In this document: positions 19,261 to 28,625 of the stretch, in pieces
Position numbering within the stretch: position 1 is the first letter of the stretch
Layout of the letters: each line of letters starts with the position of its first letter
Source of the DNA: Burkholderia sp. E7m39
GTDB taxonomy: Bacteria; Pseudomonadota; Gammaproteobacteria; Burkholderiales; Burkholderiaceae
DNA: 39,136 bases
NCBI GenBank assembly: GCA_001319865.1
Contig: BBSL01000012.1
Span: 1 to 39,136 of the forward strand
Reading direction: 5' to 3'
Translations under genes and position numbers: made by a program
Notes under the pieces: generated by a model
What the model saw: the letters and a program-made list of their open reading frames with translations, nothing else
What the model was told of the DNA's origin: nothing
Databases searched by the model: none

Positions 19261-20376
19261 TTAAGCAATCCGGTCTTCCGTCTTAGGATCAAACAGAACC
19301 GCCTTAGAAACATCGAACATCAGCGACATGTTCTGTTCAGGCTGGGGATTCGCCCCCGGGTGTACCCGGCTGACGATCCGCTTGCCGTTCACCTGCGCGA
19401 ACACCAGCGTGTCAGGACCGGTCGGCTCGATCACATCGACCTTGACATCGATCGGCTGCAGTTTCCCGTCTTCGACGTTATGAGCATTGCGGGTGTCGGT
19501 GATCCGCTCGGGGCGCAGACCAAGAATCACCTCCTTGCCCACATGCGACTTCACCGCGCCATCGAACGGCAAATTCAGCACCGAGCGCTTCACGCCCGTA
19601 TCGAGTTCAAGCCCGACGCCCGAGCCCTGCTCGACGACCTTGCCCTGGATGAAGTTCATCGGCGGCGCACCGATAAAGCCTGCCACGAAGAGATTGGAAG
19701 GCGAATCATAAATCTCTTGCGGCGCGCCGAACTGCTGCACGATGCCGTCCTTCATCACGGCGATCCGGTCGCCCAGCGTCATCGCCTCGATCTGATCGTG
19801 CGTCACGTAGACGATCGTCGTGCCAAGGCGTTGATGCAGCAGCTTGATCTCCGAGCGCATCTCGATCCGCAACTTGGCGTCGAGGTTCGACAACGGTTCG
19901 TCGAACAGGAACATCGCGGGGTCGCGTGCCAGCGCACGGCCCATCGCGACGCGCTGACGCTGACCGCCCGACAGCTGGCCCGGCTTGCGATCCAGCAAGT
20001 GCTCGATCTGCAGCAGCTTCGACACGCGCGACACGATCTGATCCTGCTCGCCCTTCGGCACCTTGCGGATATTCAGACCGAAAGAAATGTTGTCGCGCAC
20101 CGTCATCGACGGATACAGCGCGTACGACTGAAACACCATCGCGATATCGCGATCTTTTGGCGACAGGTTGTTCACCGTCTTGCCGCCGATCTGGATATCG
20201 CCCTTCGTCACGGTCTCCAGGCCGGCGATCATGTTGAGCAGCGTCGACTTACCGCAGCCCGAGCCGCCGACGAGAATCAGGAACTGACCGTCTTCGATGT
20301 CGATATTGACACCCTTCAGGACGGGCACCCCGTTCGGGTAGGTCTTGTACACGTCACGGATGGAAAGGCTTGCCAT
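19261..20376 (-). CDS. Sugar ABC transporter ATP-binding protein (MalK/UgpC type)
   Basis: 371 aa, last gene of a four-gene importer operon. It has Walker A GGSGCGKS (37-44), Q-loop region VFQSYALYPSMTV, signature LSGGQ (135-139), Walker B FLFDEP (156-161) and the MalK-class D-loop LSNLDAKLR. The C-terminal TOBE regulatory domain (about 240-371) holds VILGLRPERITD. It energises uptake of the sugar bound by the solute-binding protein at 22457. In Pseudomonas the matching subunit of the glucose system is GtsD. ATPases of this class may serve several sugar importers, so the substrate is set by context. It starts at 20376 (MASLSIRDVYKTYPNG) and is separated by 118 bases from the second permease. 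Confidence 0.94.
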   Translation of the reverse strand: MASLSIRDVYKTYPNGVPVLKGVNIDIEDGQFLILVGGSGCGKSTLLNMIAGLETVTKGDIQIGGKTVNNLSPKDRDIAMVFQSYALYPSMTVRDNISFGLNIRKVPKGEQDQIVSRVSKLLQIEHLLDRKPGQLSGGQRQRVAMGRALARDPAMFLFDEPLSNLDAKLRIEMRSEIKLLHQRLGTTIVYVTHDQIEAMTLGDRIAVMKDGIVQQFGAPQEIYDSPSNLFVAGFIGAPPMNFIQGKVVEQGSGVGLELDTGVKRSVLNLPFDGAVKSHVGKEVILGLRPERITDTRNAHNVEDGKLQPIDVKVDVIEPTGPDTLVFAQVNGKRIVSRVHPGANPQPEQNMSLMFDVSKAVLFDPKTEDRIA

Positions 20377-20494
20377 GCTGTGAATCCTCTAGTCTCTGTA
20401 CTGCTGATGCGCCGCTAGCTGGCGACGCGAGCCGAATGCCGTTGATCGCCGCGCCGGCCGAAAACACGCGCCAGCAGCGGCAAACTGAAATTGA

Positions 20495-21352
20495 TTAACC
20501 CTTCACCGCGCCCGCTGTCAGGCCGCGCACGAAGTAGCGACCGGCAATCACATAGACGAGCAGCGTCGGCAGTGCCGCGATGATCGCGCCCGCCATGTCG
20601 ACGTTGTATTCCTTCACGCCCGTCGACGTATTCACGAGGTTGTTCAGCGCCACGGTGATCGGCATCGAATCGACGCCGGAGAACACGATACCGAACAGGA
20701 AGTCATTCCAGATCTGCGTGAATTGCCAGATCAGGCACACCATGAAAATGGGCAGCGAGATCGGCATCATGATCTTGGTGAAGATCATGAAGAAACCGGC
20801 GCCGTCGATACGCGCGGCCTTCACGAGTTCAGCCGGCACGCTCACGTAGAAGTTGCGGAAGAACATCGTCGTGAACGCGATACCGTAGACCACGTGCACC
20901 AGCACCAGACCGCCGATCGTGTTCGACAGGCCGAAGAAGCCTTGCAGACGCGCCATCGGCAGCAGGATCGCCTGGAACGGAATGAAGCAGCCGACCAGCA
21001 GCATCGTGAAGAGCGCGTCGGCACCGCGAAAGCGCCAGTGCGTCAGCACATAGCCGTTGAACGCGCCGATGATCGACGAAATCAGCACGGCGGGAATCAC
21101 CATCTTCACGGAGTTGAAGAAGAACGGTTGCATGCCATCGCAGCGCACGCCCGTACATGCTTCGCTCCACGCCTTCACCCACGGCGCGACCGTCCAGTGC
21201 GACGGCGGTGTCAGCAGGTTGCCCGTGCGCAGCTGATCGATGTCCTTGAACGACGTCGACAGCATCACGTACAGCGGGAACAGGAAGTACAACGCAAACA
21301 GGATCAGCGCCGCGTAGATGACGGCACGGCTGATGTTCATCTTAGGCTGCAT
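20495..21352 (-). CDS. Sugar ABC transporter permease (MalG/GtsC type)
   Basis: 285 aa with six hydrophobic segments. The conserved EAA loop is visible as VPAELVKAARIDGAGFFMIFTKIMMPISLPI, which contacts the ATPase. It begins with the short N-terminal tail typical of the MalG group (MQPKMNISRAVIYAALILFALYFLFPLYVMLSTSFK). Its 5' end overlaps the 3' end of the upstream permease gene by 11 bases, so the two are translationally coupled. It forms the inner-membrane channel with the MalF-type subunit. Confidence 0.93.
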   Translation of the reverse strand: MQPKMNISRAVIYAALILFALYFLFPLYVMLSTSFKDIDQLRTGNLLTPPSHWTVAPWVKAWSEACTGVRCDGMQPFFFNSVKMVIPAVLISSIIGAFNGYVLTHWRFRGADALFTMLLVGCFIPFQAILLPMARLQGFFGLSNTIGGLVLVHVVYGIAFTTMFFRNFYVSVPAELVKAARIDGAGFFMIFTKIMMPISLPIFMVCLIWQFTQIWNDFLFGIVFSGVDSMPITVALNNLVNTSTGVKEYNVDMAGAIIAALPTLLVYVIAGRYFVRGLTAGAVKG

Positions 21353-22283
21353 TGCGCGTGCTCCTCGATTCCAGGTACATCAGCGGCACGAGCACGGCCA
21401 CGACGGTTGCAAGCATCATCATCGACGACGCAGCGCCGACGCCCAGTTGCCCGCGGTTGAACGAAAACGTGTACATGAACATCGCGGGCAGCGACGACGA
21501 CGTGCCCGGACCGCCCGCCGTCAACGCGACGACGAGGTCGAAGGTCTTGATCGTGATGTGGCAGAGAATCAGCAGCACCGAGAAAAACACCGGGCGCATG
21601 CTTGGAATCACGATCTTGCGATAAATAGTGGGCAGCGTCGCGCCGTCCACTTGCGCAGCCTTGAAGATTTCGCTGTCGACACCGCGCAAACCTGCGAGGA
21701 AAAGCGCCATCACGAAACCCGTGGACTGCCAGACGGCCGCGATCACGACGCAGAAAATCGCCTTGTCGGGGTCGCCGAGCCAGCCGAACGAGAAGCTGGT
21801 CCAGCCCCAGTCGTTCAGCACTTTCTGAAAGCCGAGGTCCGGATTCAGAATCCACTGCCACGCCGTGCCCGTCACGATGAACGACAGCGCCATCGGATAC
21901 AGGAACACCGCGCGCAACGCGCCTTCATTGCGAATCTTCTGATCGAGCAGGATCGCGAGAAACAGGCCAAGCCCGACGCAGATCGCGATAAACGGAATGC
22001 CGAACCAGCCGAGATTCTTGGCCGATGTCCACCAGACGTCGTTATCGAACAGTTCGGCGTACCGGTCGAAACCGGCGAAATCGTAACGCGGCATCAGTCG
22101 CGAGGTGGACAGCGACAGGTAACCGGTAACGAGAATAAAACCGTAGACGAAGACCAGGCTGATCACGATGCTGGGCGACAACACCAGCTTCGGAATCCAG
22201 CGGTCGGCCATTGCCGCCATCGGCGACACGCGGCGTGCTGCGGACGCCGTGCCTTTTGCGTTTCCGCTAATAGAAGCAGTCAC
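21342..22283 (-). CDS. Sugar ABC transporter permease (MalF/GtsB type)
   Basis: 313 aa with six or more hydrophobic segments. The EAA loop reads EIFKAAQVDGATLPTIYRKIVIPSMRPV. The N-terminus is cytoplasmic and polar (about 35 residues) before the first membrane helix (LVLSPSIVISLVFVYGFILV). It is the heterodimer partner of the permease at 20495 and lies 173 bases downstream of the solute-binding-protein gene, a gap in which a weak stem (GCGAAG/CTTCGC near 22336-22369) could favour higher expression of the binding protein. Sequence style resembles glucose/mannose importers of Pseudomonas. Confidence 0.92.
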   Translation of the reverse strand: MTASISGNAKGTASAARRVSPMAAMADRWIPKLVLSPSIVISLVFVYGFILVTGYLSLSTSRLMPRYDFAGFDRYAELFDNDVWWTSAKNLGWFGIPFIAICVGLGLFLAILLDQKIRNEGALRAVFLYPMALSFIVTGTAWQWILNPDLGFQKVLNDWGWTSFSFGWLGDPDKAIFCVVIAAVWQSTGFVMALFLAGLRGVDSEIFKAAQVDGATLPTIYRKIVIPSMRPVFFSVLLILCHITIKTFDLVVALTAGGPGTSSSLPAMFMYTFSFNRGQLGVGAASSMMMLATVVAVLVPLMYLESRSTRNAA

Positions 22284-22456
22284 AACTCGACTCCTGGAAC
22301 TGTACCGTCAGGCATCGTCGATCGACGACTGAGCGGCGAAGGCGCGTGATGCAACGCACCATGCTTCGCGCCATGTCCTCCGGCACGCACGGATCTTCAT
22401 CACTTCATTAAAGACCATGCGCGCCGGGCGTTCTGCTACAACTGTGCTACGACTGC

Positions 22457-23704
22457 TTACTTGGTCTTCGCAGCCTTCGCGAGTGCTGCAACGGCGCTCT
22501 TGGAGTCCTGATTCGAGTTCATGAACTTCGTCACGACGTCCGAGATCGCGCCTGCTGCTGCGTCCGGCTGAGCCATGCCGTGAGCGAGCGACGGCACGTA
22601 GCCGCCCGACTTGATGGCCGTCTGTTCATCAGCGTAGGACTTCTTCGCGCAGTCGTCGAATTTATCCATCGGCACGCCGAGACGAACGGGAATCGAGCCC
22701 TTGTACAGGCTGAACTGTTCCTGGAACTCCGGGCTCATGATGGTCTTCGCGAGCGCGAGCTGACCCGGCGTTGCAGCCTTTTGGCCCTTCTGCTGGAAGA
22801 ACACGAACGAGTCGACGTTGAACGTGTACGACTTCTCCGTGCCCGGAACGGCGGCGCAGATGTAGTCGGAGCCGGACTTCTTGTTCGCGTTCGCGAACTC
22901 GCCCTTCGCCCAGTCGCCCATGAACTGCATGCCGGCCTTGCCGTTGATGACCATCGCCGTTGCCAGGTTCCAGTCACGGCCCGTGCGGCCGCTGTCGAAG
23001 TAGCCTTGGATCTTGCGGACCGTATCGAATACGCCGACCATCTGCTCCGACGTCAGCGTCTTCTGGTCGAGGTCGACGAGCGCCTTCTTGTAGAAGTCCG
23101 CGCCTTGCGACAGCACGACGTCTTCCCACAGCGTCAGGTCTTGCCACGGCTGGCCGCCCATCGCGATCGGCTGGATGCCGGCTGCCTTCATCTTCTCGGC
23201 GACGGCGAAGAACTCAGGCCACGTGGTCGGCACCTTGCCGCCTGCCTTGTCGAGCGCTGCCTTGTTGATGTACAGCCAGTTGACGCGGTGCACCGAGAAC
23301 GGCGCCGCCACGTAGTGGCCGTCCGCGTGCATGATCTTGTCGATTTCGGGCGGCAGGTTCTTTTTCCAGTCGCCGGCGACCGAGTCGATGTTCACGAGCA
23401 CGCCTTGCGATGCCCAGTCCTGGATCAGCGGACCCTTGATCTGAGCCGCGCTCGGCGCGTTGCCCGAGATCACCTGGGTCTTCAGTGCCGTCATGGCCGC
23501 TGCGCCCGCGCCGCCTGCCACCGCGAAGTCCTTCCACGTGTAACCCTGCTTCTGCAGGTCGTCCTTCAGCACGCCGACGGCCTTCGATTCGCCGCCCGAG
23601 GTCCACCAGTGCAGCACTTCGACAGATTCGGCCGCCTGTGCCGTGGCGACGCCACACATCAGACCTGCGGCGCACAGGGCGCCCATGATCGCACGGAATT
23701 TCAT
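22457..23704 (-). CDS. Sugar ABC transporter substrate-binding protein (GtsA-like)
   Basis: 415 aa, a periplasmic cluster D binding protein. The signal peptide is MKFRAIMGALCAAGLMCGVA, cleaved after about AQA (residues 22-24). The mature chain starts ESVEVLHWWTSGGESKAVGVL, the pattern found in glucose-binding GtsA-type proteins. There is no lipobox. The start at 23704 follows a strong GGAGGAG. It captures the sugar for the two permeases and the ATPase downstream. Divergent zwf-pgl-glk/hexR genes strongly suggest glucose (or another sugar that enters through glucose 6-phosphate), though the family also binds mannose, arabinose or xylose. Confidence 0.93.
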   Translation of the reverse strand: MKFRAIMGALCAAGLMCGVATAQAAESVEVLHWWTSGGESKAVGVLKDDLQKQGYTWKDFAVAGGAGAAAMTALKTQVISGNAPSAAQIKGPLIQDWASQGVLVNIDSVAGDWKKNLPPEIDKIMHADGHYVAAPFSVHRVNWLYINKAALDKAGGKVPTTWPEFFAVAEKMKAAGIQPIAMGGQPWQDLTLWEDVVLSQGADFYKKALVDLDQKTLTSEQMVGVFDTVRKIQGYFDSGRTGRDWNLATAMVINGKAGMQFMGDWAKGEFANANKKSGSDYICAAVPGTEKSYTFNVDSFVFFQQKGQKAATPGQLALAKTIMSPEFQEQFSLYKGSIPVRLGVPMDKFDDCAKKSYADEQTAIKSGGYVPSLAHGMAQPDAAAGAISDVVTKFMNSNQDSKSAVAALAKAAKTK

Positions 23705-24137
23705 TGCTTATCTCCTCCAGACACCTGAACTAAAAACGAGTGGCCCCTGATGTCACCAGGGTGTGATGGTTGGTCAAACAGGCAATGCGCTGGACGGTCG
23801 AGCGTCGGACAGGGCACACACTGTGTGAATGTGCCGGCGTGCCGAGGTCGGCCGCGTGACGCTCAAGAGATGAGTGGTTTGCGATGCAAGAACTGTCTCC
23901 TCTTTTGATTTTTGCCTGCTCCGCCTTCTGACTGCGGCGCGTTGCAGACTCGAGGTGATCCGCGCACATCGTTCGAGGTAAACGCCTTGCTCCGTCACGC
24001 CTGCGCCGCACCCGAAAGGCACGCCGGCGCATGTGGGAACGCGTTGTCCATTAACATGCGGGGAAGCTACGCTCACTCGCGAAATGGCGCCTGTTCTCAA
24101 GCCCCGCAAGCTTTTTTCATCGAATTCACGTTACCTC
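23705..24137. other. Intergenic region between the ABC operon and zwf
   Basis: No protein gene is seen. Features: an inverted repeat at 23813-23835 (GGCACA at 23813-23818, TGTGCC at 23830-23835, with CACACA-C-TGTGTG inside) that may be an operator for the ABC operon; and TGCGGGG (24056-24062)/CCCCGCA (24101-24107) followed by a T-run at 24111-24116, which looks like a terminator pointing towards zwf with no known gene before it. Confidence 0.5.
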
Positions 24138-24165
24138 TTGATTTGGATTGTAGTTAAACTACAAT
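24138..24165 (+). promoter_or_regulatory. Promoter of zwf
   Basis: -35 TTGATT (24138-24143), a 16-base spacer, then -10 TACAAT (24160-24165). The predicted start near 24172 lies beyond the alternative GTG codon at 24169, so it supports the ATG at 24235 as the true zwf start. The -10 box and much of the spacer are covered by the HexR palindrome. Confidence 0.65.
24147..24165. promoter_or_regulatory. HexR operator
   Basis: ATTGTAGTTAAACTACAAT is a perfect 19-bp palindrome around one central A. It matches the published HexR (RpiR family) site form TTGTAATTAAATTACAA, known for repressing zwf and Entner-Doudoroff genes until 2-keto-3-deoxy-6-phosphogluconate accumulates. It overlaps the zwf -10 box, a classical repressor position. 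The regulator is encoded two genes downstream. Confidence 0.85.
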
Positions 24166-24234
24166 TCAGTGTCAAAAAAAATTTTATCGGACTACGGGCG
24201 CCTTACACGCCCATCAGACATCCCACGGAGACGC

Positions 24235-25692
24235 ATGCAAACCGACTCTAGCTTCACCTTCGTTCTCTTCGGTGGAACCGGCGATCTGGCGATGCGCAAG
24301 ATCCTGCCGGCTCTGTATGAAGCGCACCGTGCGGGCATGCTCGCGGCGACGGGCAAGATCGTGGCCGTCGCGCGTCACGAGGAAGATCGCAGCGGTTATC
24401 TGCAATGGGTGAATGAACATGTGAAGGCGCACGTTTCAAAGAACGGCGTCGATGAAAACGCGTGGTCGAGCTTTCTCGATCGCATCGAGTATGTGAAGCT
24501 CGATCTCGGCCGCGCCGAAGACTTCGTCAAGCTGCGTGATGCGCTGCAAGGTCAGTCCGGCACGCGCGTGTTCTATCTGGCGACGGGTCCGTCGCTGTTC
24601 GTGCCCATCTGCCGCGCGCTCGCGTCGGTGGGATTGAACCAGAACGCGCGCATCGTGCTCGAAAAGCCGCTCGGCTATGACTTGCGTTCGTCGAACGCAA
24701 TCAACGATGCCGTCGGCGAGATCTTTGCCGAAGAGCAGATCTATCGCATCGACCACTACCTCGGCAAAGAGCCCGTGCAGAACCTGCTGGCGCTGCGCTT
24801 CGGCAATGCGCTGTTCGAGCCGCTGTGGCGCCGCGAGTGGGTCGAGAGCATCCAGATCACGATTGCCGAAGAACTCGGCGTCGAAGCGCGCGGCGACTTC
24901 TACGACAACACGGGCGCGCTGCGCGACATGGTGCAGAACCATTTGCTGCAACTGCTTTCGATCGTCGCGATGGAGCCGCCGCACTCGATGGACTCGGATT
25001 CCGTGCGCGACGAAAAGCTGCGCGTGCTGCGCGCGCTCAAGCCGATCGATCCGCGCGACATCAGCCGCGTGGCCGTGCGCGGCCAGTACCATGCGGGCGT
25101 CATCCGCGGCACGTCGGTGCCCGCGTATGCGACGGAACCCGGCGTGAAACCGGACAGCACGACGGAAACGTTCGTCGCGCTGAAGGTCGAGATCGAGAAC
25201 TGGCGCTGGGCGGGCGTGCCGTTCTTCCTGCGCACGGGCAAACGGCTTGCCGATCGCGTCGCGGAAATCGTCGTGAATTTCCGTGCAGTGCCGCATTCGG
25301 CGCTCGGCGCGTCGGCGTTGCGCGCGGGCGCGAACCGCCTCGTGATTCGCCTGCAGCCAAACGAGACAATCCGCCTCTACTGCCTCGCGAAAAAGCCGGG
25401 CGAAGGGATGAACCTGTCGAGCGTGCACCTCGACCTCGCCTTCGACCAGTTCTTCAAGGAAGGCCAGATGGAGGCGTATCAGCGCCTGTTGCTCGATGTG
25501 ATCAACGGACGTCTTGCTCTCTTCGTGCGCCGCGACGAGCAGGAAGCAGCGTGGAAGTGGGTCGAGCCGATCCTCAACGAATGGGCCGCGTCGGGCAAGC
25601 CGAAGCCTTATGCGGCGGGAACGTGGGGCCCGGCGGCCGCGAGCGCGATGCTCGCGCAGCACGGTACCTGCTGGCTCGAAGAAGAGAATTGA
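24235..25692 (+). CDS. zwf: Glucose-6-phosphate 1-dehydrogenase
   Basis: 485 aa. It oxidises glucose 6-phosphate to 6-phosphogluconolactone with NADP+ or NAD+, the entry to the Entner-Doudoroff and pentose phosphate routes. The start at 24235 is preceded by CACGGAG and gives MQTDSSFTFVLFGGTGDLA, with the nucleotide-binding GGTGDLA at 13-19. EKP is at 143-145 and the substrate/catalytic signature RIDHYLGKE at 171-179. The later ALKVEIENWRWAGVPFFLRTGKRL is also typical. A GTG codon at 24169 would extend the protein, but it lies upstream of the predicted transcription start. It is the first gene of a plus-strand operon with pgl and glk-hexR, controlled by the HexR palindrome at 24147. Confidence 0.97.
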   Translation: MQTDSSFTFVLFGGTGDLAMRKILPALYEAHRAGMLAATGKIVAVARHEEDRSGYLQWVNEHVKAHVSKNGVDENAWSSFLDRIEYVKLDLGRAEDFVKLRDALQGQSGTRVFYLATGPSLFVPICRALASVGLNQNARIVLEKPLGYDLRSSNAINDAVGEIFAEEQIYRIDHYLGKEPVQNLLALRFGNALFEPLWRREWVESIQITIAEELGVEARGDFYDNTGALRDMVQNHLLQLLSIVAMEPPHSMDSDSVRDEKLRVLRALKPIDPRDISRVAVRGQYHAGVIRGTSVPAYATEPGVKPDSTTETFVALKVEIENWRWAGVPFFLRTGKRLADRVAEIVVNFRAVPHSALGASALRAGANRLVIRLQPNETIRLYCLAKKPGEGMNLSSVHLDLAFDQFFKEGQMEAYQRLLLDVINGRLALFVRRDEQEAAWKWVEPILNEWAASGKPKPYAAGTWGPAAASAMLAQHGTCWLEEEN

Positions 25693-25913
25693 CCTTTGTG
25701 AGGCGCGCGGGGTTTTGTCCTGCGATGATTGAAGTCTTGCTGGCGGTTTTGCTCCCGGCGCGCCTTGCAGTATCGACTGAACGCAGCATGACATTGCCGG
25801 ACGGCAGAGCACCGGCAGGGGCAACAGCGGCACAGGTCGACGACGGCGCGCAGGATGGCCGCCGCCAACCCGCAGCACTTCAGATCAAACAAAGAAAGCA
25901 GCATGGAGGAGAA

Positions 25914-26621
25914 GTGATCGAGCTTCACGCTTTCGACGACCCGCGCGCCCAATCGGACGCGCTGGCGAAGGCGGTCGGCGGCGCGTTACATGCGTCGCTC
26001 GCCGCCCGTGCGAGCGCAACCCGCGCACGCCCGACTACGTTCGCCGTGTCCGGCGGCACGAGTCCGCGTCCGTTCCTGCAGACGCTATCCGCGCAACCGT
26101 TCGACTGGAAGCGCATCGCCGTGACGCTCGTCGACGACCGCTGGGTGCCCGACACCGACGACGCCAGCAACGCCCGCCTCGCGCGCGAGACGCTGTTGCG
26201 CAACGCCGCAAGCGAGGCGGCCTTTCTGCCCCTCGTGGACGCGGCGCAATCGCTCGACGCACACATTGCCGCGTTGAATCGCGAAGTCGCGAGCGGCGCG
26301 CGGCAACTGCCCGACGTCGCCGTGCTCGGCATGGGCGAAGACGGCCACACGGCATCGATTTTCGCGGATGCGCCCGAATGGGAGCACGCCGTCTCGACGG
26401 CCGAGCCGTTCGTCGCCGTGCATCCCGGCGCCGCGCCGCATGCGCGCGTGAGCTGGTCGATGTCCGCGCTCCAGAAAATCGACCGGCTGTTCCTGCTGAT
26501 CGCCGGTCAGAAAAAGCTCGACGTGCTCAATGCCGCCGCAGCCGCCCCACAAAAAAATGCCATCTCGATGTTGGCGAACGACAAGGGAGTGAGACTCGAT
26601 GTCTACTGGTGTGCAAACTAA
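25914..26621 (+). CDS. pgl: 6-phosphogluconolactonase
   Basis: 235 aa, DevB/NagB-type lactonase. It hydrolyses 6-phosphogluconolactone to 6-phosphogluconate, the step after Zwf. Family motifs are [10 protein letters not shown] (phosphate binding), [10 protein letters not shown] and [14 protein letters not shown]. The start chosen is GTG at 25914, 4-5 bases after GGAGG, giving [13 protein letters not shown]. The frame is open upstream, and an ATG at 25725 would make a 298-residue form. That stretch looks like non-coding Arg/Pro-rich sequence, so I prefer GTG. The 221 bases between zwf and pgl hold nothing recognised. Its 3' end overlaps glk-hexR by 23 bases. Confidence 0.93.
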   Translation: MIELHAFDDPRAQSDALAKAVGGALHASLAARASATRARPTTFAVSGGTSPRPFLQTLSAQPFDWKRIAVTLVDDRWVPDTDDASNARLARETLLRNAASEAAFLPLVDAAQSLDAHIAALNREVASGARQLPDVAVLGMGEDGHTASIFADAPEWEHAVSTAEPFVAVHPGAAPHARVSWSMSALQKIDRLFLLIAGQKKLDVLNAAAAAPQKNAISMLANDKGVRLDVYWCAN

Positions 26622-28515
26622 GACTGTTCCCGGCGCGGGACAGCACGCCGACGGACCGAGGCTGCTCGCCGACATCGGCGGCACCAATGCGCGGTTCGCG
26701 CTCGAAACCGGTCCCGGCGAAATCACGCAGGTGCTGGTGTATCCGTGCGCCGACTATCCGGGCGTCGCGGAGGTTATCAAGAAATATCTGAAGGACACCA
26801 AGATCGGCCGTGTGAACCATGCGGCGATTGCGATTGCGAATCCGGTCGACGGCGATCAGGTCAGCATGACCAATCACGACTGGACGTTCTCGATCGAAGC
26901 GACGCGCCGCGCGCTTGGCTTCGATACGCTGCTGGTCGTCAACGACTTCACGGCGCTCGCGATGGCGCTGCCCGGACTCACCGATACGCAGCGCGTGCAG
27001 GTGGGCGGCGGCTCGCGTCGTCAGAACAGCGTGATCGGCCTGCTCGGCCCGGGCACGGGTATGGGCGTGTCGGGCCTGATTCCCGCCGACGACCGCTGGA
27101 TCGCGCTCGGCAGCGAAGGCGGCCACGCCACTTTCGCGCCGATGGACGAGCGCGAAGATCTGGTGCTGCAGTACGCGCGCAAGAAGTGGTCGCATGTGTC
27201 GTTCGAGCGCGTGGCGGCCGGACCCGGCATCGAGGTGATCTACCGCGCGCTTGCGCAACGCGACAAAAAGCGGGTGCCCGCGACGCTCGAGGTGTCGGAG
27301 ATCGTGAAGAAGGGACTCGACGGCGATCCGCTCGCGGCGGAAACCATCGACGTGTTCTGCGGCATTCTCGGCACGTTCGCCGGCAATATCGCGGTGACGC
27401 TCGGCGCGCTGGGCGGCATTTATATCGGCGGCGGCGTGGTGCCGCGTCTGGGCGAGGTGTTCGCGCGCTCGTCGTTCCGTCAGCGCTTCGAGGCGAAGGG
27501 CCGCTTCGAGGCTTATCTGAAAAACGTGCCCACCTACGTGATCACGGCGGAGTATCCGGCGTTTCTCGGCGTGTCGGCGATTCTTGCGGAACAGCTGTCG
27601 AACCGCGCGGGCGGCAGTTCGTCGGCCGTGTTCGAACGGATTCGCCAGATGCGCGATGCACTGACACCCGCCGAACGGCGCGTCGCGGATCTCGCGCTGA
27701 ACCATCCGCGCTCGATCATCAACGACCCGATCGTCGACATCGCGCGCAAGGCCGACGTGAGCCAGCCGACGGTCATTCGATTCTGCCGTTCGCTCGGCTG
27801 CCAGGGCTTGTCCGATTTCAAGCTGAAGCTCGCGACGGGCCTGACGGGCACCATTCCCGTCTCGCACAGCCAGGTGCATCTGGGCGACACCGCCACGGAC
27901 TTCGGCGCAAAGGTGCTGGACAACACGGTGTCGGCGATCCTGCAGCTGCGCGAGCATCTGAACTTCGAGCACGTGGAAGCGGCGATCGACTTGCTGAACA
28001 GCGCGCGGCGCATCGAGTTCTACGGTCTCGGCAATTCGAACATCGTCGCGCAGGACGCGCACTACAAGTTCTTCCGCTTCGGCATTCCAACCATCGCTTA
28101 TGGCGACCTGTACATGCAGGCCGCATCGGCGGCGCTGCTCGGCAAGGGCGACGTGATCGTCGCGGTGTCGAAGTCGGGACGCGCGCCGGAACTGCTGCGC
28201 GTGCTCGAAGTGGCGATGCAGGCGGGCGCGAAGGTGATCGCGATCACATCGAGCAACACGCCGCTCGCCAAGCGCGCGACGGTCGCGCTGGAAACCGATC
28301 ACATCGAGATTCGCGAGTCGCAGCTGTCGATGATCTCGCGGATTCTGCATCTGCTGATGATCGATATCCTGGCCGTGGGCGTGGCGATCCGCCGTGCGGC
28401 GCCCGCTTCGGAGGTGAGCGCCGCCGTGACGAAGGCGCGCAAGGGCGCCGATGACGACACGTCGGCGGTGCTCGACTGGCTCAGCCACGGCGCTGCCGCT
28501 TCGCCGAGGGATTGA
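26599..28515 (+). CDS. Bifunctional glucokinase/HexR-type transcriptional regulator
   Basis: 638 aa fusion. Residues 20-335 are a bacterial Glk: ATP-binding DIGGTNARF (25-33), catalytic Asp116 in VVNDFTA, GPGTGMG (150-156), SEGGH (172-176) and YIGGGVVPR. Residues 345-638 are a complete RpiR/HexR protein: a helix-turn-helix (about 360-400, [24 protein letters not shown]) and a SIS sugar-phosphate domain (about 465-600, [31 protein letters not shown]). The kinase phosphorylates glucose. The regulator should bind the operator at 24147 and respond to an Entner-Doudoroff intermediate. There is no frameshift at the junction. The fusion is known in Burkholderiaceae. The ATG at 26599 follows AAGGGAG and lies inside pgl. 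Confidence 0.96.
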   Translation: MSTGVQTKTVPGAGQHADGPRLLADIGGTNARFALETGPGEITQVLVYPCADYPGVAEVIKKYLKDTKIGRVNHAAIAIANPVDGDQVSMTNHDWTFSIEATRRALGFDTLLVVNDFTALAMALPGLTDTQRVQVGGGSRRQNSVIGLLGPGTGMGVSGLIPADDRWIALGSEGGHATFAPMDEREDLVLQYARKKWSHVSFERVAAGPGIEVIYRALAQRDKKRVPATLEVSEIVKKGLDGDPLAAETIDVFCGILGTFAGNIAVTLGALGGIYIGGGVVPRLGEVFARSSFRQRFEAKGRFEAYLKNVPTYVITAEYPAFLGVSAILAEQLSNRAGGSSSAVFERIRQMRDALTPAERRVADLALNHPRSIINDPIVDIARKADVSQPTVIRFCRSLGCQGLSDFKLKLATGLTGTIPVSHSQVHLGDTATDFGAKVLDNTVSAILQLREHLNFEHVEAAIDLLNSARRIEFYGLGNSNIVAQDAHYKFFRFGIPTIAYGDLYMQAASAALLGKGDVIVAVSKSGRAPELLRVLEVAMQAGAKVIAITSSNTPLAKRATVALETDHIEIRESQLSMISRILHLLMIDILAVGVAIRRAAPASEVSAAVTKARKGADDDTSAVLDWLSHGAAASPRD

Positions 28516-28563
28516 TCCGCGCTTTCTTCCGTTTCCTTCGCGTTTACTTCGCTCTGGAAACTG

Positions 28564-28593
28564 AAAAGCCGGGCCATCGGGGCCCGGCTTTTT
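28564..28593. terminator. Bidirectional terminator after glk-hexR
   Basis: AAAAGCCGGGCC (28564-28575) pairs with GGCCCGGCTTTT (28581-28592) around a 5-base loop, with a T-run after it and A-run before it. It serves the plus-strand glucose operon and the minus-strand exporter gene that ends at 28626. Confidence 0.92.
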
Positions 28594-28625
28594 GTTATCT
28601 GCTCGTTTCCTTTGCGTCGCGAGAA

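Noticed and set aside
22580..23728. A 382-codon plus-strand frame opposite the sugar-binding protein
   Set aside because: Arg/His/Val-rich shadow; the binding protein has a signal peptide and a strong ribosome-binding site.
24169..24234. GTG start of zwf at 24169
   Set aside because: It lies upstream of the predicted transcription start, and the ATG at 24235 has a good ribosome-binding site and the family N-terminus.
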